NCBI GenBank assembly: GCA_034769895.1
Contig: CM068373.1
Span: 27,431,120-27,495,119 of the forward strand
DNA length: 64,000 nucleotides
Direction: 5' to 3'
From: Magicicada septendecula
Lineage: Eukaryota > Arthropoda > Insecta > Hemiptera > Cicadidae
Part shown: piece after piece, positions 46,300 to 58,298 of the stretch
How the letters are laid out: every line of letters starts with the position of its first letter
Numbering within the stretch: the first letter of the stretch is position 1
Notes under the pieces: generated by a model
The model's input: the letters and a program-made list of their open reading frames with translations, nothing else
Database searches by the model: none
Told to the model about the DNA's origin: nothing
Program-made: the position numbers and the translations under genes

Positions 46300-47600
46300 T
46301 ACTGAACATAATATAGTGTGACATACCAACACATTAGTTAGTATCATAAAATAAGTTAGGTCAACTTTACGTTTAGAAACACTATAACTAATAAGATCTA
46401 AAGACATTTATAAAATAACAACACAACGGAGTTCCACAAAGTTAGAAGGCAATGTAAGTTTCTTCATCACCAAAGAAATGTTTAATTTTCACTGAGAACG
46501 ATCTTGCAGGATTCCGAACATAGCCGGTACAGAGCATCGGTATCCTGAGAATTCGCTCTCACAATACAGTGGATAGTCGAATAGTTGAAGTAGGTGCAGC
46601 GATATCGGAAGAACGGCGAGCGACAGCAGTAGGACCAATTATAGTATTCTTGGTTGAAAAACGTAACGGTAAACAGTTAGAGAGGCGGAAATATTATTAT
46701 GGCGTATCTGGTATTTAACAAGAGAACTTGTGATACAAGCTGAGATTAACAGAGAAGCAACATTTCTAGAGCACAGGTTTGGTCTTAGCCGACAGATCCC
46801 AACTCGCCATCCGCGTCGCTTTGAGAGTCTCTCTAACTCTTGCAGATCGCCGGAAATCTGATTCTCAACTATGATTACTCGAGCGACGTATTGGTGACTA
46901 TTATCCCAGAGTACTAACTATGTTGTATAAGCTTGCCTTAAGTTATTAAACATTGTACACTTATATATAGCTGAAGTACAGATCATTAAAACTGCTTGTC
47001 ACTCTTAATATATTTTATCATTACAAGTTATAGCGTCGCCGATGCGACACATTTAAACTTAACTTACAGAAATGTTTGAACGCGTTACGAAATAACCAAA
47101 AAAATTAAAAAATAATAATAATAAAAAATAAAAAATAACGAAAAAACCATAAGGCTTTCTTTGAAGTATTAAAAAAAAACTTTTAACAAACTTATCCTTT
47201 CTTCCTTTTTTATTTCCAAAACTGGCTGACTCTTACATGAAAAATATGCCATGGTCGGCAAGTCCTAAAATTTTTTTAAGAAACTTGAAATTATTCTTTA
47301 TTCTTATTTCTAGAACAAGTCTTGAAAATAATAACATTCAGGACTTTCATTAGTTACTTAATGAGTTGTTCTACATGTACGTGATAAGAAAAACAAGCGA
47401 AAAAAGACACGAAGGTAAAATCATGTAAAATACGAAGTCAAGAAGAAATGTTTACCGAGATTTAAAATAAGAAATATTGATTGCTCTCGGAAAGCTTTTT
47501 TTTGTTAGTTCAGTTGGACTTTAGATAAGATATTACGTAATGTTGAAAGGCCTTTGAGCACTTAGACGGTGGTGCTCTCTTCAGTATTTAACTATGTCTT
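46300..47600. other. Region without recognised genes
   Basis: AT-rich, no transposon ends or proteins recognised. Confidence 0.5.
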
Positions 47601-47605
47601 CCACA

Positions 47606-48176
47606 CAGGGGTGCCACAGGGGGGATCATAGCGCAAGTTGCGCATTGAGAATTGGGGGGGGGAGATTTTTCGGGTGTAACTTAAGGATTTTTTCAAAAAT
47701 AACATTTTAAATCCAACATTGATAGAAATTTTTACCGTGTTTGTGCAACAAACTAAGTTATCAGTGAAAAACGAAAGCAATTGCATATCTTCATGATTGT
47801 TTTAACGAACTGGCGGCATAAATGTCTCTACCAGTACAACTAGTAGTAAATTTTATCGTAACAAGTGTAACAATTATCGTAACTGTAGTGTAGGATCTTG
47901 TTTTGTTTTTCATGACTTTTTCAACTAAAATAATTTGTATAGACTTATTGAAAAACCCCGAGATCTAGGTCTAAAATATACCTAAAACTCGAGTTTTGAA
48001 GTCTTAATTTTCAAATTTTCCCCTTCTACTGGGGGGTATTTTATACTCCCCAGACACACCGGAACGGCTTGCACCCCATGGGTCATTATTAGTGGGGGGG
48101 ATTTTTCAATTGGGGGGAGTGCTGAGACTTTTGTGGGGGATTTGCGCATTGGGCTTTGGGGGGATGGGCACCCCTG
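47606..48176. mobile_element. Non-autonomous hAT-type element (younger copy)
   Basis: The ends CAGGGGTGCC and GGGCACCCCTG are inverted and flanked by an exact 8-bp duplication CTTCCACA (47598-47605 and 48177-48184). The interior is 571 bp with several G-runs and no transposase. It belongs to the same family as 687-1271. Confidence 0.9.
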
Positions 48177-48184
48177 CTTCCACA

Positions 48185-48840
48185 TGTTAAAAATTGTGGT
48201 GTTTTTGTCGAACAAACGTGAGTAGGTGCGTAGAGTACCAACTAACATGTATAGTGCATATCCGATATTGGTTTTTAAGTAGCGACGACCTCGCTCAAGG
48301 GATATTTTAAATGTTTCATGGTTAAGCGTATGTTTTGAAACGCATTATAATTAATTGTAAATCAACAAGTCACAAGGCGGATTGGAAAGGTTAGATTATG
48401 TTTTTATTAACAGTTATACGATATCTAATTTAGACACTCGGTTATAGTATTTTAGTTTTTAATATTTATTTTCCTTGACAATGAGGAGCCAAAAAAATTA
48501 TAGTTAAGCCTGTTATAAATCTTACTTTTTTGTTTTAGTTTAAATACTAAATTATTATATTGCTTCACTTTATTTACAACTTGTAAACAGCTTAGAAAAA
48601 ACTATTACAATTTTCATTATTGTAATTGTTAGCAACAATACATTTTTTGTTTCCAGACAATTGATCAAATCTAATACACGTCATTTAATTATTTAGTTTA
48701 ATTTAAACCGGCAACGTTTACAGTCAATTTCTATGCAAACAAATTCTCTCGTGGTCCGTTTACCCATTATGAAAAGCTCCAGGTAATGGGATTTTTATTA
48801 TTATTATTATTATTATTGTCACGATTAGGACACAGGTATC
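48185..48840. other. Region without recognised genes
   Basis: AT-rich, ending in an (ATT)n stretch at about 48795-48818. Confidence 0.5.
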
Positions 48841-48849
48841 ACACTCACA

Positions 48850-49110
48850 CACACCCGTTTGGCGGATACATGCTTGCGCGCGGTTTGCGTGTTGGGTGCC
48901 AGTGCAAGTGCGCGCCTTGCATTGACTCCAGCACGCATTCTCGCACGCACAGCGTGTGACGCCCCCGCGTACAGACTCACACCGCACCGCTTGAGTCGAC
49001 ACATGTCCTATGATACAGTCTGCGTGTTTGGGGGTCAGTGCGACCGCGCGCGGCTTGCATTGACTCCAGCACGCACTCTGGTACATCGCTCGCAGTGCAC
49101 ACGCATGCTT
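48850..49110. repeat. GC-rich island with a two-copy ~138-bp repeat
   Basis: TTGCATTGACTCCAGCACGC occurs at 48917 and 49055, and the preceding CAGTGC..GCGCG blocks also match. CpG is abundant, unlike the surroundings. Long frames exist on both strands but resemble no protein I know. Confidence 0.65.
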
Positions 49111-49709
49111 TGTCGTTCTAATCGTGGCAATCATAGCGGTAAAACTGTCCAACTGGAGTATTTTTACAATGGGTAAATACAGCCGGGGAGTATTTATTTC
49201 AGAGACACTCAAATAACTAGCAAAAAGCACAATGTGAATGCAGTAACGTACGATTAAATACATACTATTTATGAAGTCACGAAGGGATGCGGTCAATACA
49301 TGAGACTTTAAATAAATATGATGACAAAAGCACAAGTTTGCCAGTAACACTGGCGAACACACATATAAACAGGATTATTTTCCACTATTATATTATATAA
49401 AACCTTGTGTGTTATACAGTGGCTATTCGTATAGGAAGTTACGAGAGCGTCAAGGAGGTTCAGTAATATGGGTATAACTACAAGTATGGGTACAAGAGAA
49501 AGCGGTATCAAGGAAGTTTCCCAGAACAATATAGAGATGACAGTGACTGACCACGAGTGTATTTCGAACGAAGCAACCCTGGATGTATAGAAGGCAGTGT
49601 ATCGAGCAAAGAAACAAGCCTGGGAGGACCGCAGCACGACTATACTTCAGGTATTTAACGAAGAACTTTATTAAACAGACCTTGTGAATTCGTCATATAA
49701 GGTCCCCAT

Positions 49710-50075
49710 TTTGTAATTTGAAGTCACTGTTATGCCAAGATAAAACCCGAACACGGAGAGCGCAAGAACAGCCGACGCGTTCCGAGTACGTCCTTCAAGA
49801 AGAACTTCTCAAAATTTTCGACAAGAGCAGTTTTCTCGGTGTGCAAGGTAAGCTGCTGGTTTTTAGTGGAGACAGAAAGACAGGTTGCAAGATTACAAGT
49901 TGTCTTTCATAGGCGTTACTTATAAGCTGCAGCAGCAGTCACTTTGCACAAATATACACCACGTTGACTTAGTACGCACAGAAGATGAAACGAACGCTGA
50001 GCCAATCGTATTTGCTCCTCTTCCCGATATGAAAGAAAAACTTATTTACGTGTGCTTCAACAGCTCCTAGGAGAA
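49710..50075 (+). other. Overlapping open frames of unknown nature
   Basis: Two overlapping plus-strand frames (49718-49912 and 49885-50070) could be one protein after a single frameshift. They contain EELLKIFDKSSFLGVQGKLL and IVFAPLPDMKEKLIYVC. I do not recognise the family and see no start context, intron or flanking repeat that would settle whether it is a gene remnant. Confidence 0.25.
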
Positions 50076-50079
50076 GTAA

Positions 50080-51100
50080 CTGAGTGGAAGCTTGGAACTG
50101 TAAGCCTACATGTAGATTTTGAGTCTCCGGCTATGTCAGCATTATAGGAGATATTTCCTTTAGTCAACGTTAGTGGGTGTTATTTTTTCTTCACACAGTG
50201 TCTCTGGAGGAAAGTACAGGATATCGGTATGACAATATCGTTCAAAGAAAGTGAAGTTAGACTGAATGTCCGAATGTGTATTGCAGTTGATTTCTTTCGG
50301 CCTGAAGACGTAGAAGATGGGTGGCAGTATATTGATGGCCAAGCTCCATGAGAAGAGAAACTCGATGCATTCTTTAATTACTTCGTGGAACAGTGACTAG
50401 AAAATCTATTAGTGCCGCAGGAACTATGGAACTGCTACCGCTGACGTCATAGGACAAATAGTGGAGTAGAAGCATGGCATCGTAAATTAAACAGCCGTTT
50501 TGGAAGACCTATCCAAGAATAAATAACTTTATATAATGTTCAAAATTTTAGGCTCAGAAATCTTTTCAACTGGAGATTACAATTAATATAACCGATAAGC
50601 CTCGTGAAAGGGGCCAGTTCCTTTCTCTCTTATCTCTTTTATCTAGTTTCCCTGTACCTAACACTCACTGCTAAAACGGATTAATCACACAATCATGCTC
50701 CTGTAATTTACGTGCAATAACAATAAGCAGACTCGGACAACAAAAGTAGCACAATAATGTGCTTTTATTATTTAAGTGAAATAATTCTGAATCCAGTCAG
50801 GAAAAAATTATTTTTAATTACACAAGACGTTATCTTAAAAGAAATCCTTGCTTCTCTCACAACGTCCTCATTGGGGGGGAAGGAGGGCTCTCTCTGCATC
50901 CCACTCATTTTCATTTACACACAGACTTTTTACTGAAAGAGAGAGGGGGCGAGGAGAGAGGAGAAAGAGATAGGGAGTGAGTGGTCCATATGAGGAGAGA
51001 TTGTAGAGAAGAGAGAGAGAATATTGCTATGTAATGGAGAAAAAGTGTTATGTCATTACGGAACGTTATAGTACATTGGAGAACGGTCCCGCGGCTGTAA
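50080..51100. other. Region without recognised genes; purine-rich tract
   Basis: 50937-51022 is a GA-rich, imperfect purine tract. Nothing else was recognised. Confidence 0.45.
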
Positions 51101-51108
51101 TACATACG

Positions 51109-51588
51109 TGACACTTGACATGTGAGGCAGTATTTCGTAATGCGGCACGTCTCGTGCGTTCGATGGTGTCGTTCTGGAAGCATCTCAATTAGCACAACTG
51201 TGCGTGTTTCTGCGAAGGTCGCGTTGAAGTGTCCTCTAGAATTTTCGATGCCTTGTTAAGGACGCATTGTATGGAACACTGTAGACTATAAATAACACAT
51301 ACCTGCTGCTTAGTTTTTCAGTTATTATCGGGCGATATTATTGTGTGCGTTCAAGTGGTTATTAGTGTTGTGTTTTATAATCGGGCGGTATATTGTAATA
51401 GAGTTGTGTTTTAATAATAGTTGACATTTTATTGCGTGTGAACAATTTTTATTTGATTTGTTGTAAGAGACTGTGTTGTTAATTACGAACTGTTTAACTG
51501 TGAAAATTAAACCTGGTGATTAGTGATTTAATTGGTGTCTTGTATTTTGTTTTCCACTGTACCATACGACGATCAAGTAGACCGTAGT
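51109..51588 (+). mobile_element. Solo LTR
   Basis: It starts TGACACTTGACATGTGAG, carries a TATAAATA box at 51287-51294 and ends near GTAACA, with a TTGTATTTTGTTTTCCAC block before the end. Minus-strand relatives lie at 18790-19035, 27112-27520 and 28874-28911. No protease, reverse transcriptase or integrase lies nearby, so the superfamily is unknown. Exact ends are uncertain because no target duplication was identified. Confidence 0.65.
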
Positions 51589-51886
51589 AACAGTATATTA
51601 AACAGAGCTTCAGACAAACAAACAATGATTTAAAGAAGCGAGGGAACCAAGTTTTATCTACCTTGTCTCAGCACCAAGTCTTATGAACCAAGTCTCAGCA
51701 CGAAACACAAATTTTACGTGCTGGTAGAGAGTACTTTACTAAGTTGTTCTGCGTGGGGCTATAAAGCATATCTGAGGACAAAACTCTCCCCGCTGAGATT
51801 TATGATAATAATTCCCTTATTTTACGAGAAACCCCACAGAAATTTACATAAATGGTTCTCTTATACACAACTATTTTTAAATAGGG

Positions 51887-52882
51887 CAGTGGCAGCTCTT
51901 CCTTAAGGTTCAATGTTTCAGTGAACCCTCTAAATAATTTTACGGATTTGTTGAGACAATGGTTTCATATTTAAATGACAAAATTTGCGAGATTAATCTT
52001 GTTGACTGAATAGTAATTGATTCGCGTATAGGCGAGTTACTCGCTACTACTGCTTGAGGTTCAAAGAGTACATCTCAGCACCTTCTAGACTGAGTAGACA
52101 GCTTTGGAGGGGGAAACCAGTATACAATAACTTACGCAAAATTACATTCAACTGTCGCTAATCCCGAGAGTTAGCGACAGAGACGAATAGTTTCAACGAG
52201 GGCCGAACCATACTGACCGGGAATATTAACATTTTCATAATACCGCCATTCACCATTATTATGATTTTTACCACATGATTTGTCCGTTTACCTTCAGTTT
52301 TCTGTCATCTTTCTCTATTTAATTTGAATACAATACAAATGTGTGCAGTAAAGTCCTAAAATCAAATAAAATAGTGAAGTAATTGTATTCATAAAATAAA
52401 GTGTTTAATGTAGCCATTAAATAATTATATTAAAGTTAAGCTGATCGAAGTGTGTATAACCTTCAAAGTGTTTGCTGGTATTTTTGTGTTTTAAGTGTTC
52501 AGGTATTCCTTATTTTTGTTTTCAGTTCATTGATTTGGTAAAATGAATAATGTTCAATCTATTTTAAAAACAAATTTTTCTTCTCTCTCTGTTAAAGATA
52601 AATGCAAAATTAAGGAACTCGGTAGGCCGCTTTCCATTTTAAATATAACACAGAAATATTCAACTATCTTTTTATTTTAACTATATATATTTTTAGAATA
52701 ATTTACAAATTGCATAAACACAATTTAATATTAGGCCTACTAAAAGTTGTCAATAGTTATGTCTTCATGTTGCGACCCACCGACCCACCTCGTGTGTTAT
52801 TTGGAATGAGATAATTGCTCTTGTCTTAGTAGAAACATTCAGACATTGAACCTTCAACTGTCAGAACCACGAGCCGCCACTG
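51887..52882 (+). mobile_element. hAT deletion derivative with exact 8-bp duplication
   Basis: The ends CAGTGGCAGCTC and GAGCCGCCACTG are inverted, and AAATAGGG is duplicated exactly (51879-51886 and 52883-52890). The 996-bp interior keeps only the start of a transposase gene (52543-52680). It is related to the elements at 11175 and 58299. Confidence 0.93.
52543..52680 (+). pseudogene. hAT transposase N-terminal remnant
   Basis: A 45-codon frame reads MNNVQSILKTNFSSLSV and KCKIKELGRPLSIL before a stop. The starts of the other two elements (MNSVENLTKT..EIKRVGRPTQDL at 12106 and MNHVYDIV..NCGRPTESL at 58730) line up with it. Everything after this N-terminal segment is deleted. Confidence 0.7.
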
Positions 52883-53449
52883 AAATAGGGTAAATTACTT
52901 TCCCAAGCTTCTAATCTAAGAAACAATGATTTTTTTGTCTGGCCTTGTCTTACACTTTCCTGATGTACTGACTCTATTTGTAGTAGGTTCATTACATTTT
53001 TTAATTCCGCTATTATATTTTTATTGTGTGTTATAGAATTTTACATCACATGGATTTGATCTGTAAGTTTTCTCACAAAATTTTGTTTTCTTAGTTTTTA
53101 CCTGACTTGCAGTACACTTTGTCAAAACCGTGAAATCTCTCAGTGTTTGAGTCAATCGTCTTGTGCTGACTGGAAGTTTCTGTTAAGACAATGTTTAAAT
53201 TTTGTACGTACGAGTATGACCGAAAATTAAACGACCATTTGGAATGTTACAGACACCGGTTGTCCAGCAGTACTGTATCTCAGTCCCCTCGCACACAGGG
53301 CATTTTGTCACATGTATGATTATTCACTAATGTATAGAAGTATTCATTTAGCTGTAATAGTATATTGGTCCTTTGTTTAGGTGACTATAGCCATAAACTC
53401 ACAACAACTTATCTCCAGATGTCACCTTTTTGAGGAAGTCTAGGTCATT

Positions 53450-53755
53450 GTTAATAGAACAGAGCAAAGTTTGTGCAATTTCAGTAGTGAATTTTTTTTT
53501 GTTCTTGAGATAGCAACCATGGCACGAATTTTGCTGCAACACGTTTCATTCCAAAATCTCTTATTAAAATGTCCGAAACACAAAAATCTCTTATATTCTG
53601 ATTATTGCACTTTTCTTCAGCTACACTTCTATTGTCAATCTTCGAATTTTGTTTATTGGAGTGAACACGCTTCAGACATTCTTTGGGTATTCTGCTGGCT
53701 AAAGGTCTTCCAGACCGTGGATCACTTGCAACAGATTCCCAGCCACCTTTAAATC
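53450..53755 (-). pseudogene. mariner-type transposase N-terminal fragment
   Basis: The minus strand reads GGWESVASDPRSGRPLASR, then NIRDFCVSDILIRDFGMKRV and AKFVPWLLSQEQKK. D-x-R-S-G-R-P and LG....A..VP..L...QK mark the second helix-turn-helix and linker of mariner transposases. A further piece (GDKLL.VYGY) continues to about 53400. Frameshifts are present and the catalytic domain was not recognised. Confidence 0.7.
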
Positions 53756-54089
53756 GTTTGTACTATAATATTACTGTGTATCACTCACCAAGTCCTCTCT
53801 GAAAGCATTGTTAATCTTTCCAAGAGTTTCCGCCACCAAATGTTCAAGTTTTAAGTAAAATTAAATTTTCAGATTTAGTTGAGACAACACTTGCTACACA
53901 ACGTAGTCTCACAGGTAACGTAGTCTCACATTAAATAACCCACTATGTTAACAAATACTTACACATTAGCCAAAATGTTGCATCTGATTGCCTACCGAGC
54001 TATTGCACGACTGGATTCAATAATATTCAAAATGGTCTTGTACTTTTTGGTCAAACCTTGTATATTCCATAAAAAAGCTGACAATTTTT

Positions 54090-55029
54090 CTATTGGTAGT
54101 AAACATTTTTGGTGGTACTAAAAGACAGATCGAGCTGTTCAAAAATTATTTAAATAAAATAAATGGCCAATTCACACTCGAAACCGAAGTTGACAATAGA
54201 TTAAATTTTCTAGATCTAACTGTCACCCGACAGGTAAATAATCTAAAGTTCAACATTTATAGGAAGCCTACTGCTACCAACATTACAATACACGCGGACT
54301 CTCATCACCCATATTCGCAAAAAATGGCGGCGTATAATAGTTTTATTAATAGGTTATTAACAATTCCTCTTGATGATAATGACTTTCGGGATGAACTAAA
54401 CACTATAAAACACATCGCGGTTGCTAATGGGTACAGTAGTTTGACCATAGACAAACTGTTAAAATAGCATGAAAGAAACAAATTTAAACCACGAACGAAC
54501 AATAACGTACAAAAAATGTTTATATCAACTAATTACACAAGCGTAATGCCTAAGGTTTTGTCATCTGTGCTGAACAATATTGGTTTTAATATCTCGTTCA
54601 GAACCAATAATAAATGACTAAACATTCTAAGACCAAAAAAACACATACCCCCGGAAGAAAAAAACAGGAATATATAAACTACTATGCAATGATTGCAATA
54701 GATTTTACATTGGACAAACTGGGAGAAGTTTCCTTAAGCGTTTTCGAGAACATATACCAAAAACAAGTAATATCAACAGCATTAAATCCAACTACGCCCG
54801 ACACCTAACTTCACATAATCACAACTATACGGACTTCAATTCAAACTTAATTCTGTTACATGTATGTAAGAAGGATCGGTTCATGAATGCCTTGGAGGAA
54901 TTCAAAATTTATAGTGCATACGCCGACCCAAGCAGTCGCAATTGCATGTTGAATGATCAACTAAACTTTGCTTCAAACCACTTGTACGATACGGCCTTGA
55001 AACTGCTCGCCGGTACTAAGATAAATTAG
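54090..55029 (+). pseudogene. Penelope-like element, RT end plus GIY-YIG nuclease
   Basis: 54093-54467 reads FGGTKRQIELFKNYLNKIN, RLNFLDLTVTR and FNIYRKPTATNITIHADSHH, which are motifs of the C-terminal reverse-transcriptase/linker of Penelope-like elements. A TAG at 54465 and a one-base gain near 54660 break the frame. It then reads GIYKLLCNDCNRFYIGQTGR, KRFREHI and YARHLTSHNH, the GIY-YIG endonuclease with its Arg and His. It ends near LLAGTKIN at 55029. The N-terminal reverse-transcriptase motifs are missing, as in a 5'-truncated copy. Confidence 0.92.
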
Positions 55030-55158
55030 CGACTGCTCAGGTGGCAAATTGAACGTGAACGGGTGCGCACCCTACTTCCACATGCTGTTTGTTGCAAAGA
55101 TTTTTGACATTTTATATCATGTGATGACCTCGTTAAGAGTGATAGTTTTATATTAATA

Positions 55159-55200
55159 TATATCTGATGATGGAGCATAAGCTATGAAACGCGTCATGTA
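55159..55200 (+). ncRNA. Hammerhead-like motif at the 3' side of the Penelope-like element
   Basis: TATAT (55159-55163) precedes CTGATGA (55164-55170). A 15-nt hairpin (AGC/GCT with loop ATAA) follows, then GAAA (55186-55189), CGCGTC, and ATGTA (55196-55200). TATAT and ATGTA form five pairs abutting the core (one G·U). Helix III is minimal (ACGCGT, self-complementary); predicted cleavage is after C at 55195. Hammerheads are known in the terminal repeats of Penelope-like elements, and here the motif lies 135 bp after the nuclease stop. Stem II has a G·A mismatch. Confidence 0.7.
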
Positions 55201-55847
55201 AAAATTATAAGAAGTCACAAGGCAGACAAAATAAGGTAAATTTAGTTATTAATGGTAGTAAACCTTCTCAAATAATGTGATAAATGAAGTAATATTTACT
55301 ATTTATTAACAGATGAAGACATATTAGGCCTACCGGTACTTATTAGCTAAAGGAACATTAAAAAGTTACTATATCCTGTTCAAAAAGGAAGTCCTCTGAA
55401 TTGAGTAGCTTAGTTTAGAAAAAAATAGTACTTTAGTATGTATTAAAAAAATAAATAAATACTCTAATGAAATACTGTTTGTTTCTTCACCTGTCAGTAA
55501 AGTTTCACAATACTTTTTTGCTGTTTTACACTTAAGTGAAATGTTCAAAAGTCATATAGTTTTTTCAGATTTCTATGCAACCATCAAATTTCTTTAACTG
55601 TTGTAAAAAATGTAGACGTTAGGTGTTTTGTCGGGATATTGTTTATAAATGTGTTGTATGCCTTTCGCCTTTTGTGAAACTTTTATTTTCCATCTCTAAT
55701 CTGTTAGGGGTTATTAGGATTCATACAAAAAAGGTTAGTAGGCCTACTTGATGATAGCTACTGCTTGCACTATTATAGGAAATGATGTGTACTAATATCC
55801 ATATTGATATACTAAACATACAGTAAACCTGTGTACTTTATTTATAT

Positions 55848-56400
55848 GAATTAACAATTGCACTGTTATTCAGCAGACTTTTGAAGCCACCGTATGTACT
55901 TGATTTATAAGAATTAACAATTGCACTGTTATTCAGCAGACTTTTGAAGCTACCATATGTACTTGATTTATAAGAATTAACAATTGCACTGTTATTCAGC
56001 AGACTTTTGAAGCCACCGTATGTACTTGATTTATAAGAATTAACAATTGCACTGTTATTCACCAGACTTTTGAAGCCACCGTATGTACTTGATTTATATG
56101 AATTAACAATTCCACTGTTATTCAGCAGACTTTTGAAGCCACCGTATATACTTGATTTATAAGAATTAAAAATTGCACTGTTATTCAGCAGACGTTTGAA
56201 GCCACCGTATGTACTTGATTTATAAGAATTAACAATTGCACTGTTATTCAGCAGACGTTTGAAGCCACCGTATGTACTTGATTTATAAGAATTAACAATT
56301 GCACTGTTATTCAGCAGATGTTTGAAGCCACCGTATGTACTTGATTTATATGAATTAACAATTGCACTGTTATCAGCAGACTTTTGAAGCCACCATATTG
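55848..56400. repeat. 63-bp minisatellite, nine copies
   Basis: Units of 63 bp (for example cores CAGCAGACTTTTGAAGCC at 55871 and 55934) run to about 56400 with few substitutions. Because 63 is a multiple of three, the minus strand stays open across the array: it starts at 56452 (MLSKPDLMHEKG) and repeats NNSAIVNSYKSSTYGGFK nine times (204 codons). The repeat protein has no family I know and the frame ends soon after the array, so I regard it as a minisatellite first and a gene only as a possibility. Confidence 0.85.
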
Positions 56401-56459
56401 CATTGTTGTAGTCAGTTCCTTTTTCATGCATCAAATCAGGTTTGGACAACACAAATAGA

Positions 56460-57705
56460 TACGATTAAAATAATAAGGTCCGAATTCACACACTTATTTA
56501 CTTTAATACTTATAGGAAATGCTGAAAATTAATAGTAAAATCTTGTGAAAATTTGAAAGAGTTTCACATATTAATTAATTAACTTTTTCAAATTTAACAT
56601 GAGGTGGCAGAGAATATATTCTTGGCTTCTATTACGTCATATAATTAGAGGATTTGATGGCTTCTGCAACAAAGTAGGTGTATCATGTTGGCTCCCAGAG
56701 TATTTCTACACACAATGTAAAAGAAATAAAAAATGAGATCACTTCTTAACAGAAGAAAATCCTACAAACATGATCTTAAAACGCTGTTGTGAACTTTGGT
56801 TGTCATAGTGCCTAGTTGGTCAACAGAGTGCAAGTAAAGCATTTTTTCAGCATATACAGAAACATAACATTCTTTGCGACTAATTTAGCTTTTGGGATGT
56901 AATTTGTTACAATTGTCATTTTTATCTGTTTGAGATTTTTTGCGAGATGTCATTTGTGACAAATGCCTTTCTTACCTGTTTTGAGTTTTTTGCGTGTCTT
57001 GTTTGTAACGGGACAAAAAGGGCAGAACCATTTTTTAATGTTATTCAATAATTCCCAATGTATGTAACCATTGGTAAAATACATATTTAGAAGTCTGGGT
57101 AGTGTGACTAAGCGTGTATGACGCATGCATGCCATCTCAAGCCGAATAGGCCTAACCATATAAGGCGAGGAATTTTATTAATTAGTCTGACGTCACGCTG
57201 GGATCATGAAAGAGCCACGTGCTTGCAATGTTAAAATACATTTCCGACTTCCAGAATTTTGATAGGTGATGGCCGGGGGCGAAGTGGGCGTCCGGTGGAA
57301 CCACGTGGCCGATACGTAGAAGGCTTGGATACTATACAACTGCGGGCCCAATTCGAGGCAGTCGACAGAACATCTTGATACCGTACGGTTGTGTTAAAAG
57401 TGTCCGTGGACAAATTAAGGGTAGGCCTACCAATGATGGTTGTATTAAGTATAATACAACAGTTAAAAAATCTTTAATAATGAGAAAAGTGTAATAGTGA
57501 ACAGTATCTAACAGTTTTAAACCGTTTGGTGGAGTGTTTAATAAAAAAGTGAACTGCGAATGATGGCGTAACATCTGGGATATCATCAGCAGCTAAGTAC
57601 TCGTAAAAACTAGATCTACTGGCCAAAATTTAATAACACTTTGTCTTTTCTTAAAATGCAAAATTCATAAATAGTAATGAGATCTCAAAATTAGGGGGGT
57701 TTAAA

Positions 57706-57710
<5 letters not shown>
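56460..57710. other. Region without recognised genes
   Basis: No recognisable protein or element ends. TAGGCCTA palindromes occur at 57147 and 57422. Confidence 0.45.

Positions 57711-57711
<1 letters not shown>

Positions 57712-57786
<75 letters not shown>
57712..57786. repeat. (GA)n microsatellite
   Basis: About 75 bp of GA dinucleotides. Confidence 0.97.
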
Positions 57787-57788
<2 letters not shown>

Positions 57789-58298
57789 CGAAGTACTGGT
57801 TTGCAAAATTATAATTAATCATTTATAGTATTGTTTAACTAATTTTTATGAGTGCTCAATATTGAGTAATTTGTTAACAAAAAATATGGTTAGTAACTTT
57901 TGAATTGCTACAATGAAAATAAGTTCAGATTTCTGTATGACCATAACCATGTGTTAAGTGTAGTTATTGCGCCAAAACCTAACCTATTTTCTGTGTTGAA
58001 ATCTTGCCTAACCGGACCTGTGAGTTTTCTGAAGTAAGGGAATTAATTTAACTAAATTCTTTAAAGGGTAAAGTGTAAAAAGGTTTCCACATTTCCTTTT
58101 CCAAATGTTGGTGGCTACCTTGAATAATTTGGAATCTCTGTTTGGTTAATAAGGTAAGTGCGGAAAAAGTTGGTCAGAATCAGGGTAAGTAAGCGTATTG
58201 TAAATATGTCAAAATTTATATAGTTACATGTGTTCCTAGTGTATGTAGTTGTATAATTATTTGATTGTTTCCATTTAGTAATACAGCAACATTTTAAT

